The notes: a model not told the origin generated them from the letters alone. Shown: positions 40,908 through 49,783, numbered from the stretch's first letter. The stretch is 53,687 nt of DNA from Clostridiales bacterium (GCA_012524025.1 JAAYSC010000020.1:1-53687); one strand, 5' to 3'. Program-made: numbers and translations.

Positions 40908-43319
40908 ATGCCAAAAACAAACAGACATTACCAAGCCTTGGAATTAGATAAAATACTTGCCCGTTTAGCGGACCTTACCGCCTGCCAAGATGCCCACCGA
41001 ATGGCACTTGAGTTAGAACCCGAAAGCAAGTTAGATTCGGCCGGTGCGCTTTTGGCGCAAACAAACCATGCCTATATTTTTTTGGCACGCTCCGGCGGGC
41101 CTTCTTTCGGCGGCCTCAAAAATGTTGATTCAGCCTTAAACCGTGCCGCCGCCGGCAGTGTTTTGAGCATGAGTGAACTTATGGATATAGGCGGGGTTTT
41201 AAAGGTTATCAGGAGCTTGGTCACTTGGCACAAGGCAAACAGCCTGGAAGATGAGAGCGTGCTTGACTTTTATTTTGAGAGTTTGGAACCAAATAAATTT
41301 TTAGAAGAAGCCATTGGCAATGCCATAATTTCGGAAGAAGAAATGGCCGACAAGGCCTCCCCTCTCTTGGCAGATATAAGGCGAAAAATCCGCCTGCAGG
41401 AAACCAAGGCCCGTGAATTGTTGGAAAAATATACCCGCTCGCAAAGCTATTCCAAATACTTGCAAGACAATATTATAACTATGAGAAACGGTCGCTATGT
41501 CGTACCCGTAAAAAACGAGCACAGGGGCGACATTCCCGGGCTTTTGCATGACACTTCCGCCAGCGGGGCCACTGTTTTCATTGAGCCCATGCCGGTGGTT
41601 GAAGCTAATAATGAAATTAGGATTTTAAAGAGCCGAGAGCGCGATGAGATGGAAAGAATTTTGGCCCAACTGTCTGCCGCTGCGGGTGAGTTTGCCCCAA
41701 GCATTTCAAACAGCTATGAATGCGCGCTGGACCTGAACTTGATTTTTGCCAAGGCTAATTTGGCTTACGGCATGAAAGCTTCCCCTCCGCTTTTAAATGA
41801 CAAGGGGATTATAAACATCCGCAAGGCCCGCCACCCCCTTATCGACCCCAAAAGCGTTGTTGCGGTTGACATAAGGCTGGGTGAAGATTTTGACAGTTTG
41901 GTCATAACAGGCCCCAACACCGGCGGCAAAACCGTTTCTATCAAAACCATCGGGCTCTTGACCCTCATGGCCATGTGCGGCTTGTTTATACCGGCCGGTG
42001 ACAGGTCCCAAATTTCTGTTTTTGACAGGGTCTTGGCAGACATAGGTGATGAACAAAGCATTGAACAGTCCCTTTCCACCTTTTCGGGCCATATGAAAAA
42101 TATTGTGGATATCATTGACTGGGCAGACGAAAAGAGCCTGGTTTTAATTGACGAATTGGGTGCGGGGACAGACCCCATAGAAGGCGCCGCCCTTGCCATG
42201 GCCATTTTGGAAGCCTTAAGGCAAAGGGGTGCAAAAATAGCAGCCACCACCCACTATGCGGAACTCAAGGCCTATGCACTGCAGACACCCCGAGTTGAAA
42301 ACGGTGCCTGCGAATTTGACCTTGCCAGCCTGCAGCCGACCTACCGCCTGCTCATAGGTGTACCCGGGCGTTCAAATGCCTTTGCCATTTCCCAAAGGCT
42401 TGGCATGTCGGCTGAAATTGTTGACACGGCAAGGGAGCTTGTGGCAAGCGAAAACATCCGTTTTGAAGATGTTGTGGACAAGCTGGAAAGTAGCCGCAAG
42501 GCTATGGAAGAAGAAAAGCAAAGGGCAAAAGATACGGCCCGTGAGGCCGAGCAAGCCCTTGCAAAAGCCAAGAAAATGCAAGATGAGGCCAAACAAAAGC
42601 TTGAAGAAGAGATGGAAAGCTTGAAAGCCGATGCCCTGCGCCAAACCGAAATGGCCAAGCGTGAGGCCTACAGGCTTTTGGACCGGATTGAAAAGTTAAA
42701 TAAGGAAAAAGATAAGGCAAAGGACACGGCAGACCTTGCCAGGCGCGCCAGGGCAGGTATAAAAAAGTCGGTTGAGGCTATTGACAGGGCCGCCACACCC
42801 ATTGCCCCCGTGATAGAATTTGATGAAGATTATGTTCTGCCCCGTGAGCTTGAGGTGGGCGACAGGGTGCTTATAAGCCAGTTGGCAAAAGAAGCCACCG
42901 TTTTGGCCACGGCGGACAATCGAGGCAATATTGAAGTCATGGCCGGCAGTGCCAAGATGAGAATCAAGCTTGAAGATCTGCGTCTGATTGAAGAGCCCAA
43001 GGATGAAAGGAAGTTGAAATCCGCTCCTCGCTCGGTTGGCAAGGGTGAAGGCCAAAGCACAAGGCAGACAATGGCAGCCGACACAAGCCTGGATTTGCGC
43101 GGCATGTATGTGGAAGATTGTTTGATCGAATTGGACCGCTTCATAGATTCATCGCTGCGCACGGGTCTTTCCGAATTTACCATAGTCCACGGTAAGGGGA
43201 CCGGTGCCCTGCGCCGTGCCGTCAGGGAATACTTAAACACCAGCCCCTTTGTTAAGTCCCACCGCCTGGGTGTCTTTGGCGAAGGCGAGGACGGGGTCAC
43301 CATAGTCAGCCTGAAATAG
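40908..43319 (+). CDS. mutS2: Endonuclease MutS2
   Basis: An 803-residue MutS-like ATPase/nuclease. It has MutS core domains, Walker A GPNTGGKT (335-342), the STFSGHMKNIVDI signature and LVLIDELGAGTDPIEGAALA (Walker B). A long coiled-coil of Lys/Glu-rich repeats lies about residues 520-620. The C-terminal Smr domain has LDLRGMYVEDC and the HGKGTGALR motif. The length is standard. In Bacillota it rescues collided ribosomes and suppresses recombination. GAAAGGAAAA precedes the ATG. Confidence 0.96.
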   Translation: MPKTNRHYQALELDKILARLADLTACQDAHRMALELEPESKLDSAGALLAQTNHAYIFLARSGGPSFGGLKNVDSALNRAAAGSVLSMSELMDIGGVLKVIRSLVTWHKANSLEDESVLDFYFESLEPNKFLEEAIGNAIISEEEMADKASPLLADIRRKIRLQETKARELLEKYTRSQSYSKYLQDNIITMRNGRYVVPVKNEHRGDIPGLLHDTSASGATVFIEPMPVVEANNEIRILKSRERDEMERILAQLSAAAGEFAPSISNSYECALDLNLIFAKANLAYGMKASPPLLNDKGIINIRKARHPLIDPKSVVAVDIRLGEDFDSLVITGPNTGGKTVSIKTIGLLTLMAMCGLFIPAGDRSQISVFDRVLADIGDEQSIEQSLSTFSGHMKNIVDIIDWADEKSLVLIDELGAGTDPIEGAALAMAILEALRQRGAKIAATTHYAELKAYALQTPRVENGACEFDLASLQPTYRLLIGVPGRSNAFAISQRLGMSAEIVDTARELVASENIRFEDVVDKLESSRKAMEEEKQRAKDTAREAEQALAKAKKMQDEAKQKLEEEMESLKADALRQTEMAKREAYRLLDRIEKLNKEKDKAKDTADLARRARAGIKKSVEAIDRAATPIAPVIEFDEDYVLPRELEVGDRVLISQLAKEATVLATADNRGNIEVMAGSAKMRIKLEDLRLIEEPKDERKLKSAPRSVGKGEGQSTRQTMAADTSLDLRGMYVEDCLIELDRFIDSSLRTGLSEFTIVHGKGTGALRRAVREYLNTSPFVKSHRLGVFGEGEDGVTIVSLK

Positions 43320-43402
43320 TGCCCCAAAAACCAAGAGTCGGGCCATGTTTTTTAGTCTCTCCGCTATTTTTGTAAATTAAGCAGTATTTTTTGATTTTGT
43401 TC

Positions 43403-43458
43403 TTGCCCTTGGCTTAATGATATGGTATAACGGTTTCGTGTAGTGGCACATCAGTGCC
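43403..43458 (+). promoter_or_regulatory. Promoter and leader hairpin of the ABC exporter operon
   Basis: TTGCCC (43403-43408), 17-base spacer, TATAAC (43426-43431). Just downstream, GGCAC-ATCA-GTGCC (43445-43458) can form a small hairpin in the leader. No gene is seen in the 190-base gap. Confidence 0.6.
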
Positions 43459-43509
43459 TAAAAGCCAACCAATCCCGCTTGCGTTTGCGAAAGGAAAGGT
43501 TAAATAATT

Positions 43510-45768
43510 ATGTTACCGAGCACATTTCTATCAAATGTCCCCTTACCCCAGGGCTTCCAAAAAAAAGCTCTTGATTTACTGGCAGATGATGAAAAAGCTT
43601 TGTTTTCCATAGTCGGCGATTTAAACCTTGCCGGTAAATACGCCTCCTCCGCCTTGGTCGTGACCGACATCAGGCTTATAGCCTTTGATGAGCTTCACGA
43701 AGGCGGGGTTTTCATTTTAAGGCACTCAGATCTTGAAGAAGCAAAGGTCAAGCGTATGTACGGCAACGCCATTTTAAAGGCCAAGGTTGACGGGAAAGAA
43801 ATTGATCTTATCCGCTTTACCTACTCTATTGCCGAACTTGCCGATGCCGCTGCCTTTTTTAGTGAGAATGTATCCAAGGGCGAAAGCTTTGAAGAAGAGT
43901 TCAAGGTTGTTGAGGCAACTTTCGAAAAGAAAAAGTCAGTCTGCCCCAATTGCGGCCGCCGCTTAAGCCGCCAGGGTGCGGAATGCATAAACTGCGCTTC
44001 CAAGGGCAAGCTGGTTAAGAAACTTGCTATCTACTTAAAGCCCGAATGGAAGCTTATGACAACCAGCTTGCTACTTTCGCTTTTAACCACGGCCATGGCC
44101 CTGGTACCGCCCTATGCCACAAAAATGCTGGTCGACGATGTTTTAATCAACAGAAATTTACAAAAGCTTCTCTTTCTTGTATCGGCACTTCTTGGTGTAT
44201 ATGCCTTGCAACACGGCATAGGCGCCTTAAGGGGTTACATGATGCGTATAGCCGGTGACAGAATAGTCACTTCCTTGCGCAATGACATATACGAAAAAGC
44301 CCAGTACCTTCCCCTCAACTTCTATGACAAAACCAGCACCGGTTCCGTCATATCCCGCATCAGTGGGGACACTTCCACCCTGCAAGGCTTTATGCTGCGA
44401 GTTACGCAAGAGGCCGTCATTCAGTTTTTTCTCATGGTGGGCATTGTAATAATAATGTTCGCTTTAAACTGGAAGCTGACCTTGTTGTCACTGGTCCCCG
44501 TCCCCTTCGTTGTTTTTGGCGGCAGGTATTTCGGCAAGAAAATTTCACCCATCTACAGAAAGATTTGGCGCCGCTGGGCTGCCGTCAGTTCAATTTTGTC
44601 CGACACTTTGCCGGGCATCAGGGTTGTCAAGTCCTTTACCGGGGAAGAAAGAGCCGCCGACAAATTTAAGGCCTATAACAATGAATGGCTTAAGGAAGAC
44701 AAACGAGCCGCTCTCTTGTCCAACATTTTTCCTTCCATCGTTACCTTCTTGGTCACTTGCGGTTCTCTGCTGATTTGGGGCTTGGGCGGCTACTGGGTCA
44801 TAAGTGCGCCCGATAAAATTTCAATAGGTTTGCTGGTTTCTTTTATTTCTTACACCAGCATGTTCTACGGCCCCATAAACTTTTTTGCCTCCCTCAATGA
44901 TACCTACCAAAATGCTCTCACTTCCGCTGAAAGAATTTTGGATATCATAGACGCCGAACCCGAACAAAACTTTGGCGAGGGTAATAAGGTCGATCATCTC
45001 AAGGGTAAAATTGAGTTTCGCAATGTAAACTTTTCTTTTGACAGAATCAAGAAAACCCTGGTCAACATTAACCTTGTTATCGAACCCGGCGATATAGTCG
45101 GCATAGTCGGCACCACCGGTTCTGGCAAGAGCACCCTGGTCAACCTTCTCATGCGTTTTTATGACCATTACGAAGGTGACATTTTGGTTGATGATGTAAA
45201 TATTAAAGATATTGACATCAGCTCTTACCGCGGTAAAATCGGCTATGTGCAACAAGAACCCACCATGTTTAGGGACACTGTTTTCAGAAACATTGCCTAC
45301 AGCGAGCCCGATGCCGATGTTGAGCAAGTTATACACGCGGCCGATGTCGCCAACGCCCACTCTTTCATAGCCCGCATGCCCGACGCTTATGACACCATGC
45401 TGGGTGAGCGCGGCGTGGGCCTGTCCGGCGGTGAACGCCAGCGCATATCCATAGCCAGGGCAGTGCTCAAAAACCCCAGTATTCTTATTTTTGACGAGGC
45501 CACGGCAGCGGTTGACTCCGAAACCGAACACCTTATTCAGCAAGCCATTGAACGCCTGATAAGCGGCCGAACCACCTTGATGATAGCCCACCGCTTGTCC
45601 ACTTTGCGCAAGGCCAACAAGATTATTGTTATAGACAAGGGTGAGGTCATTGAATTCGGTTCCCACGATGAACTCATGGCCCTTGAAGGCAAATATCACA
45701 AGCTTATTGAAATTCAATCACTTTCCGAAAAAATCAGAGAAGGCAAAGAGGCCGAAAACTTCGAATAA
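43510..45768 (+). CDS. ABC exporter with N-terminal PH-like and zinc-ribbon domains
   Basis: A 752-residue fused exporter. Residues 1-130 look like a PH-type domain (DLNLAGKYASSALVVTDIRLIAF). A zinc ribbon follows (C145, C148, C159, C162: CPNC...CINC). Six transmembrane segments span about 180-460. The nucleotide-binding domain has Walker A GTTGSGKST (534-542), LSGGE (638-642) and ILIFDEAT (658-665). Exporters of this build occur with DUF1854 genes, sometimes labelled cyanophycin-associated. Here a DUF1854 gene is 31 bases downstream. The substrate is unknown; I see no cyanophycin synthetase in this window. The zinc ribbon and PH-like domain suggest sensing or docking in the cytoplasm. Confidence 0.9.
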   Translation: MLPSTFLSNVPLPQGFQKKALDLLADDEKALFSIVGDLNLAGKYASSALVVTDIRLIAFDELHEGGVFILRHSDLEEAKVKRMYGNAILKAKVDGKEIDLIRFTYSIAELADAAAFFSENVSKGESFEEEFKVVEATFEKKKSVCPNCGRRLSRQGAECINCASKGKLVKKLAIYLKPEWKLMTTSLLLSLLTTAMALVPPYATKMLVDDVLINRNLQKLLFLVSALLGVYALQHGIGALRGYMMRIAGDRIVTSLRNDIYEKAQYLPLNFYDKTSTGSVISRISGDTSTLQGFMLRVTQEAVIQFFLMVGIVIIMFALNWKLTLLSLVPVPFVVFGGRYFGKKISPIYRKIWRRWAAVSSILSDTLPGIRVVKSFTGEERAADKFKAYNNEWLKEDKRAALLSNIFPSIVTFLVTCGSLLIWGLGGYWVISAPDKISIGLLVSFISYTSMFYGPINFFASLNDTYQNALTSAERILDIIDAEPEQNFGEGNKVDHLKGKIEFRNVNFSFDRIKKTLVNINLVIEPGDIVGIVGTTGSGKSTLVNLLMRFYDHYEGDILVDDVNIKDIDISSYRGKIGYVQQEPTMFRDTVFRNIAYSEPDADVEQVIHAADVANAHSFIARMPDAYDTMLGERGVGLSGGERQRISIARAVLKNPSILIFDEATAAVDSETEHLIQQAIERLISGRTTLMIAHRLSTLRKANKIIVIDKGEVIEFGSHDELMALEGKYHKLIEIQSLSEKIREGKEAENFE

Positions 45769-45799
45769 AAAGGTGACTTAAACCAAGGAGTGTTATATA

Positions 45800-46291
45800 A
45801 TGGACAAGAGGGTTTATATAGAATACGATAACGCACGCATTACCCGCAAGGAAGGCATCTTGTTGGATGTTGAAATGTATGACGGTCTCCTTATTGAAAA
45901 TGTTGAGGCCCGTCGCCTTTTCCCGCTTACGGGGCTGACCCGCTACATAACTTTGTTGGACGAAGAAGGGCTTGAAAAGGCCGTTATCCGCGACTTGTCC
46001 AACCTTATGGATGAAAGCCGTGAAATAATAGAGGCTGTGCTTTCGGAATATTACTTGGTTCCCAAAATAGATGAAATTAAGTCAATAGAAGAAAAGCACA
46101 GAAAGCTTATCTTTGATGTTGTGACCGACAACGGCCCCCACAGCTTTGAAGTCAGGCATGTTCAGGCCAATATAAAACAGCTTTACGACGGCAGGGTTTT
46201 GATAAAAGATGACAGCGATAACCGTTATGAAATACCGGATTTGCATATATTGAGCAAGAGCAGCCTGCTCAAGCTCAGCCCATACTTATAA
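45800..46291 (+). CDS. DUF1854 family protein
   Basis: A 163-residue protein of the DUF1854 family, recognised by the VEARRLFPLTGLTRYITLLDEEG block, the YYLVPKI motif and the ending with IKDDSDNRYEIPDLHIL. Globular, no membrane segment or signal. It sits 31 bases after the ABC exporter and 14 before the c-di-AMP receptor, so it is probably made with the transporter and may act as its accessory protein. No biochemical function is known to me. Confidence 0.85.
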   Translation: MDKRVYIEYDNARITRKEGILLDVEMYDGLLIENVEARRLFPLTGLTRYITLLDEEGLEKAVIRDLSNLMDESREIIEAVLSEYYLVPKIDEIKSIEEKHRKLIFDVVTDNGPHSFEVRHVQANIKQLYDGRVLIKDDSDNRYEIPDLHILSKSSLLKLSPYL

Positions 46292-46305
46292 GAGGAGGAC
46301 GCACT

Positions 46306-46632
46306 ATGAAATTAATAATTGCCATAGTCAACAATGATGACAGCGTAAAAGTTATAAGCGCTTTGACCAAGGAAGGCTTCTTTTCCACCAAGCTTTCGAC
46401 AACCGGCGGCTTTTTATTGGCCGGCAACACCACCCTTTTGATCGGTGCCGAAGACGACAAGGTCCAAAGGATTAAAGAAATCATATCCGGCCACAGTGCC
46501 ACACGCGAAAAAAATCTGCCCACCTCCGCTGCCTTGGGTCGCGGCCTTTCGCCGACGGATGTAAATCTCAAAGCCAAGGTTAAGGGTGCCACTGTTTTCG
46601 TTCTTGATGTTGACAGTTTTGAAAAATTATAA
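46306..46632 (+). CDS. Cyclic-di-AMP receptor, PII-like (DarA/PstA family)
   Basis: A 108-residue PII-like protein of the DarA/PstA family that binds c-di-AMP at trimer interfaces. The family start MKLIIAIVNNDDS and the block STTGGFLLAGNTTLLIGAEDD are clear. GAGGAGG precedes the ATG. It is the last gene of the ABC exporter-DUF1854 group; c-di-AMP signalling normally concerns osmolyte and cell-wall balance. Whether it controls the exporter is inference. Confidence 0.93.
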   Translation: MKLIIAIVNNDDSVKVISALTKEGFFSTKLSTTGGFLLAGNTTLLIGAEDDKVQRIKEIISGHSATREKNLPTSAALGRGLSPTDVNLKAKVKGATVFVLDVDSFEKL

Positions 46633-46647
46633 ATTTTTTTAAAAAAG

Positions 46648-46780
46648 TTTTCCACGGTTGTTTTTGCTCTCCCACCTGTGCCCGGTGCACATGTAGGGGG
46701 CGCAATTTTTAAAAACGCTATGAGTAGCCCTTATGGGCTCTTTAAAAATCATTCCACATGTTTTCCACTTATTTTCAACA
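46648..46780. other. Cluster of DnaA-box-like 9-mers
   Basis: TTTTCCACG (46648-46656), TTTTCCACT (46761-46769) and TTTTCAACA (46772-46780) each match TTATCCACA at 7 of 9 positions; CATTCCACA (46750-46758) is a weaker match. They lie in A/T-rich non-coding DNA. No replication gene is near, so this is not an obvious origin. Confidence 0.3.
46707..46750 (+). terminator. Stem-loop after the c-di-AMP receptor gene
   Basis: ATTTTTAAA and TTTAAAAAT bracket an inner GAG-TAG-CCC / GGGCTC pairing around 46722-46740. It could end the exporter operon or stand as a cruciform. The T-run is weak. A more upstream hairpin around 46662-46698 pairs CACCTGTGC with GCACATGT. Neither resembles a known small RNA. 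Confidence 0.35.
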
Positions 46781-46802
46781 GCTTTTTCATCAAATTCGGC
46801 CT

Positions 46803-46880
46803 GCCGGAGTCAAGTTTTTTTGCTTGACACCGGCGTTTTCATCTTGTATAATGTAGCCCTGTAAAGCTTATTGCTTTACA
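46803..46880 (+). promoter_or_regulatory. Promoter, inverted repeat and leader hairpin of the ylxM-ffh operon
   Basis: TTGACA (46824-46829), 17-base spacer, perfect TATAAT (46847-46852). The -35 box lies in the right arm of an inverted repeat, GCCGGAGTCAAG (46803-46814) with CTTGACACCGGC (46823-46834), one mismatch. Directly after the expected start, TGTAAAGC (46860-46867) pairs with GCTTTACA (46873-46880). Confidence 0.75.
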
Positions 46881-46923
46881 CTCTTTTTGACTTAAGCAGT
46901 ATTTTTGATAGAGGGTGTTTTAA

Positions 46924-47286
46924 TTGGCAAAAAACCTTGAGATAACGGTTTTGCTTGATTTTTACGGTGATATGTTAACCGAAAAACAGCGCAGTTTCCT
47001 CAGCTACTACTATAACAGTGATCTGTCACTTTCTGAAATAGCTTTAAACGAAGGTATCACGCGCCAGGGTGTGCGCGATGCCATTAAAAGGGCGGAAGCC
47101 CAGCTTATAAAGATGGAAAATCGCTTGGAGCTTGCCCGCCGTTTTGATGAAATGCGGGAAGGCTTGAATGAAATTATTGACTTGGCGGACGATATCAGCG
47201 AATACAACCTGCGCCACAGTCTTTCACGCGAAATCAATGACTACACGGTGAAAATCAAAGCTGTTTCGCAACTGCTTTTGCAATAA
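46924..47286 (+). CDS. ylxM: YlxM/p13-like sigma-factor-fold DNA-binding protein
   Basis: A 120-residue UPF0122 protein with a helix-turn-helix: LTEKQRSFLSYYYNSDLSLSEIALNEGITRQGVRDAIKRAE at residues 18-58, the sigma region-4-like fold. It regularly precedes ffh and probably modulates the SRP system or its genes. The start is TTG with GAGGGTG upstream. A stem-loop (47294-47315) and 52 bases separate it from ffh. Confidence 0.92.
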   Translation: MAKNLEITVLLDFYGDMLTEKQRSFLSYYYNSDLSLSEIALNEGITRQGVRDAIKRAEAQLIKMENRLELARRFDEMREGLNEIIDLADDISEYNLRHSLSREINDYTVKIKAVSQLLLQ

Positions 47287-47293
47287 ACCGCCG

Positions 47294-47315
47294 GCACCCG
47301 TTTTCAAAAGGGTGC
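47294..47315 (+). promoter_or_regulatory. Stem-loop between ylxM and ffh
   Basis: GCACCC-G-TTTT-C-AAAA-GGGTGC: stem of 10 pairs with a bulged G and a tiny loop, no T-run after it. It may set the relative amounts of the two messages. Confidence 0.55.
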
Positions 47316-47338
47316 GCACAAGGAAAGGATGTTAAAAC

Positions 47339-48688
47339 TTGGCATTTGAAGGTCTTTCTGAACGACTTGAATCAGCCTTTAAAAAGTTACGCAGTAAGGG
47401 CAGTTTAAACGAAGCAGATGTACGCGAGGCTATGCGTGAAGTGCGTTTGGCCCTGCTTGAGGCTGATGTTAACTACAAGGTTGCCAAAGATTTTACCGCA
47501 AATGTAACCGAAAGAGCCATAGGCGCCCAGGTTATGGAAAGCTTGACGCCTTCTCAAATGGTTATAAAAATAGTAAATGAGGAACTGGTCGAACTCATGG
47601 GCGGCACCCGCTCGCGTTTGGCCATTGCTTCACGCCCGCCCACGGTTGTCATGATGTGCGGCCTTCAGGGTTCGGGTAAAACCACACACAGTGCCAAAAT
47701 ATCACTTATGCTCAAAAATCAGGGCCACCGTCCCTTGATGGTGGCTTGTGACATTTACCGCCCCGCCGCCATCAAACAGTTGCAGGTAGTGGGTGAAAGT
47801 GCCGATGTGCCTGTTTTTGAAATGGGCGCCACCGATCCCGTGACGGTTGCCAAAGAGGCCATAGCCCATGCGCGCGACCACGGCTATGACTATGTTTTTT
47901 TAGACACGGCCGGCCGTTTGCATATTGATGAAGAGCTCATGGATGAGCTTAAAAGCATTAAAAGTGAAGTTAAGCCCCATGAAATTTTACTTGTAGTCGA
48001 CGCCATGACCGGGCAAGATGCAGTTAATGTTGCGGGTTCTTTCAACGAAGCCCTGGGTATAGACGGCATAGTTCTAACCAAGCTTGACGGCGACACCAGG
48101 GGCGGCGCGGCACTTTCTGCCAGGGCCGTTACGGGCAAGCCCATCAAGTTTGTCGGTGTCGGTGAAAAGTTGGGTGACCTTGAAGATTTTCACCCCGACC
48201 GCATGGCTTCGCGCATCTTGGGCATGGGCGACATGCTCTCACTGATAGAAAAGGCCGAAACGGCCATTGACGAAAAGAAGGCACTGGAATTACAAAAAAA
48301 GATCCGTCAAAACAAGCTGGACTTTAATGACCTTTATGACCAGATTGCTCAAGTGCGAAAAATGGGCAGTATTAAAGACACCCTTTCCATGTTACCCGGT
48401 GTCGGTAAAAAAATTGAAGATGTCGATATAGACGAAAGAAAATTTGACCATGTTCAGGCCATCATCAGCTCAATGACGCCCGAAGAAAGAGCCAAACCCG
48501 AACTGATGAACCCTTCGCGAAAACGCAGGATAGCCGCCGGCAGCGGCCAAGAGGTTGAAGATGTCAACCGGGTTATAAAACAGCTCAAAAGCATGCAGGC
48601 CATGCTCAAACAGTTTAGCGGCAAGGGCGGTAAAAACAAGTTTAGAAAAATGAGCATGAAACAGCCCAGGGGCTTTGACTTTATGTAA
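47339..48688 (+). CDS. ffh: Signal recognition particle protein Ffh
   Basis: A 449-residue SRP GTPase that directs membrane-protein-translating ribosomes to FtsY. N domain (1-90), G domain with G1 GLQGSGKTT (108-116), DTAGRL and TKLDGDTRGGAALS, and the C-terminal methionine-rich M domain (GVGKKIEDVDID onward) ending MSMKQPRGFDFM. The length is canonical. The start is TTG with AAAGGATG upstream. The ftsY gene that often precedes ylxM is not here. Confidence 0.97.
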   Translation: MAFEGLSERLESAFKKLRSKGSLNEADVREAMREVRLALLEADVNYKVAKDFTANVTERAIGAQVMESLTPSQMVIKIVNEELVELMGGTRSRLAIASRPPTVVMMCGLQGSGKTTHSAKISLMLKNQGHRPLMVACDIYRPAAIKQLQVVGESADVPVFEMGATDPVTVAKEAIAHARDHGYDYVFLDTAGRLHIDEELMDELKSIKSEVKPHEILLVVDAMTGQDAVNVAGSFNEALGIDGIVLTKLDGDTRGGAALSARAVTGKPIKFVGVGEKLGDLEDFHPDRMASRILGMGDMLSLIEKAETAIDEKKALELQKKIRQNKLDFNDLYDQIAQVRKMGSIKDTLSMLPGVGKKIEDVDIDERKFDHVQAIISSMTPEERAKPELMNPSRKRRIAAGSGQEVEDVNRVIKQLKSMQAMLKQFSGKGGKNKFRKMSMKQPRGFDFM

Positions 48689-48759
48689 ACACAATTTAAT
48701 TTACCCAAGGCTAAATTAATTGCGTATATAAATCACAAATCATTTGGAGGAATTTTATC

Positions 48760-49002
48760 ATGGCAGTAAAAATCAGGCTGCGCCGCATGGGCGCCAAAAA
48801 AACACCCTACTATCGCATTGTTGTCGCTGACTCCCGCTATCCGCGCGACGGCAGGTTTATAGAGGAAATCGGCAGCTACAATCCCTTGGCAGATCCACCC
48901 GAAGTTAAAATAGACGCCGAAAAGGTCCAACAGTGGATTTCAAACGGCGCGCAACCAACCGAAACGGTTAAGGACATTCTCAAAAAGAATGGCATTATTT
49001 AA
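48760..49002 (+). CDS. rpsP: 30S ribosomal protein S16
   Basis: An 80-residue S16 with the family start [26 protein letters not shown] and [14 protein letters not shown]. Length is standard. TTGGAGG precedes the ATG. The 71-base gap after ffh has an imperfect A/T inverted repeat but no clear promoter. Confidence 0.97.
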   Translation: MAVKIRLRRMGAKKTPYYRIVVADSRYPRDGRFIEEIGSYNPLADPPEVKIDAEKVQQWISNGAQPTETVKDILKKNGII

Positions 49003-49035
49003 TAGAAACCGTCAAAGCTATTAAGGAGGATTTTC

Positions 49036-49269
49036 ATGAAAGAGTTATTGATTGCTATGGCCCAAGGTCTTGTTGAAGACCCTTCAGCTGTTAATGTAAC
49101 AGTTGACGAACCCCTGGAAGACGGCACCGTGGTATTCCACCTGCATGTTGCGGAAAATGATATGGGCAGGGTTATCGGTAAACAAGGCCGCATTGCCAAG
49201 GCCATCCGTACAATCATGCGTTCGGCTGCCAATCGCGTCGACGAAAAGGTATCGGTAGAAATTGATTAA
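49036..49269 (+). CDS. khpA: KH-domain RNA-binding protein KhpA
   Basis: A 77-residue single-KH-domain protein. The GxxG loop is in GRVIGKQGRIAKAIR. It usually pairs with KhpB to bind RNA and tune cell-division/cell-wall genes. AAGGAGG precedes the ATG. Its last 8 bases overlap the rimM start. Confidence 0.94.
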   Translation: MKELLIAMAQGLVEDPSAVNVTVDEPLEDGTVVFHLHVAENDMGRVIGKQGRIAKAIRTIMRSAANRVDEKVSVEID

Positions 49270-49783
49270 ACCCTTCCTTGAAGTCGGTCAAATTGTAGGC
49301 ACACACGGTGTGCGCGGCGAAGTCAGGTTCCAAGCCTGGTGCGACTCGCCCGAGTTTTTAAAACAATTTAAAACACTTTATTTTGATGAAGAAGGCCTGC
49401 GGGCGGTTGACATTTTGTCCTGCCGTCCGCACGGCAACATTGTGTTGCTTTACCTTGAGGGCATTGACGATTTAGAAAGCGCCATAGCCCAAAAAGGTAA
49501 GGTTCTTTTTATTGACCGCAATGACGCCGACTTACCCCCGGGCAGCTACTTTATCAGCGAACTTATCGGTTGCCATGTTTATGACGCCGACGACCCGAGC
49601 ATAAGTTACGGCAAGCTTGAGGATGTCAGCCGGACCGGTGCCAATGATGTTTGGCATATTCGCGGGGCGGACGGTAAGGAATACTTAATCCCCGCCATTA
49701 GCGATGTTTTAGTTTCAACCGATGTTGAAAAGGGGCTTATAAAAATAAGGCCCTTGAAAGGTATTTTTGATGATACGAATTGA
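49262..49783 (+). CDS. rimM: 16S rRNA processing protein RimM
   Basis: A 173-residue two-domain 30S maturation factor that binds S19. N-terminal block FLEVGQIVGTHGVRGEVRF, linker, and the PRC-barrel-like C-terminal domain ending DVEKGLIKIRPLKGIFD. The TTG start overlaps the end of khpA. It overlaps trmD by 14 bases, with translation likely coupled. Confidence 0.93.
   Translation: MIKPFLEVGQIVGTHGVRGEVRFQAWCDSPEFLKQFKTLYFDEEGLRAVDILSCRPHGNIVLLYLEGIDDLESAIAQKGKVLFIDRNDADLPPGSYFISELIGCHVYDADDPSISYGKLEDVSRTGANDVWHIRGADGKEYLIPAISDVLVSTDVEKGLIKIRPLKGIFDDTN

Noticed and set aside
44821-45717. A 298-codon open frame antisense to the ABC exporter's ATPase domain
   Set aside because: It lies wholly inside a gene with intact Walker motifs, has no binding site and no recognisable domains; it is a by-product of codon bias. 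Similar antisense frames (41765-42250, 42830-43327, 22291-22815, 28681-29244) were left out for the same reason.
46660-46760. A possible small SRP RNA or other structured RNA gene next to ffh
   Set aside because: Hairpins exist but the conserved SRP RNA tetraloop and GGAAGGAAGCAG-type core are absent.
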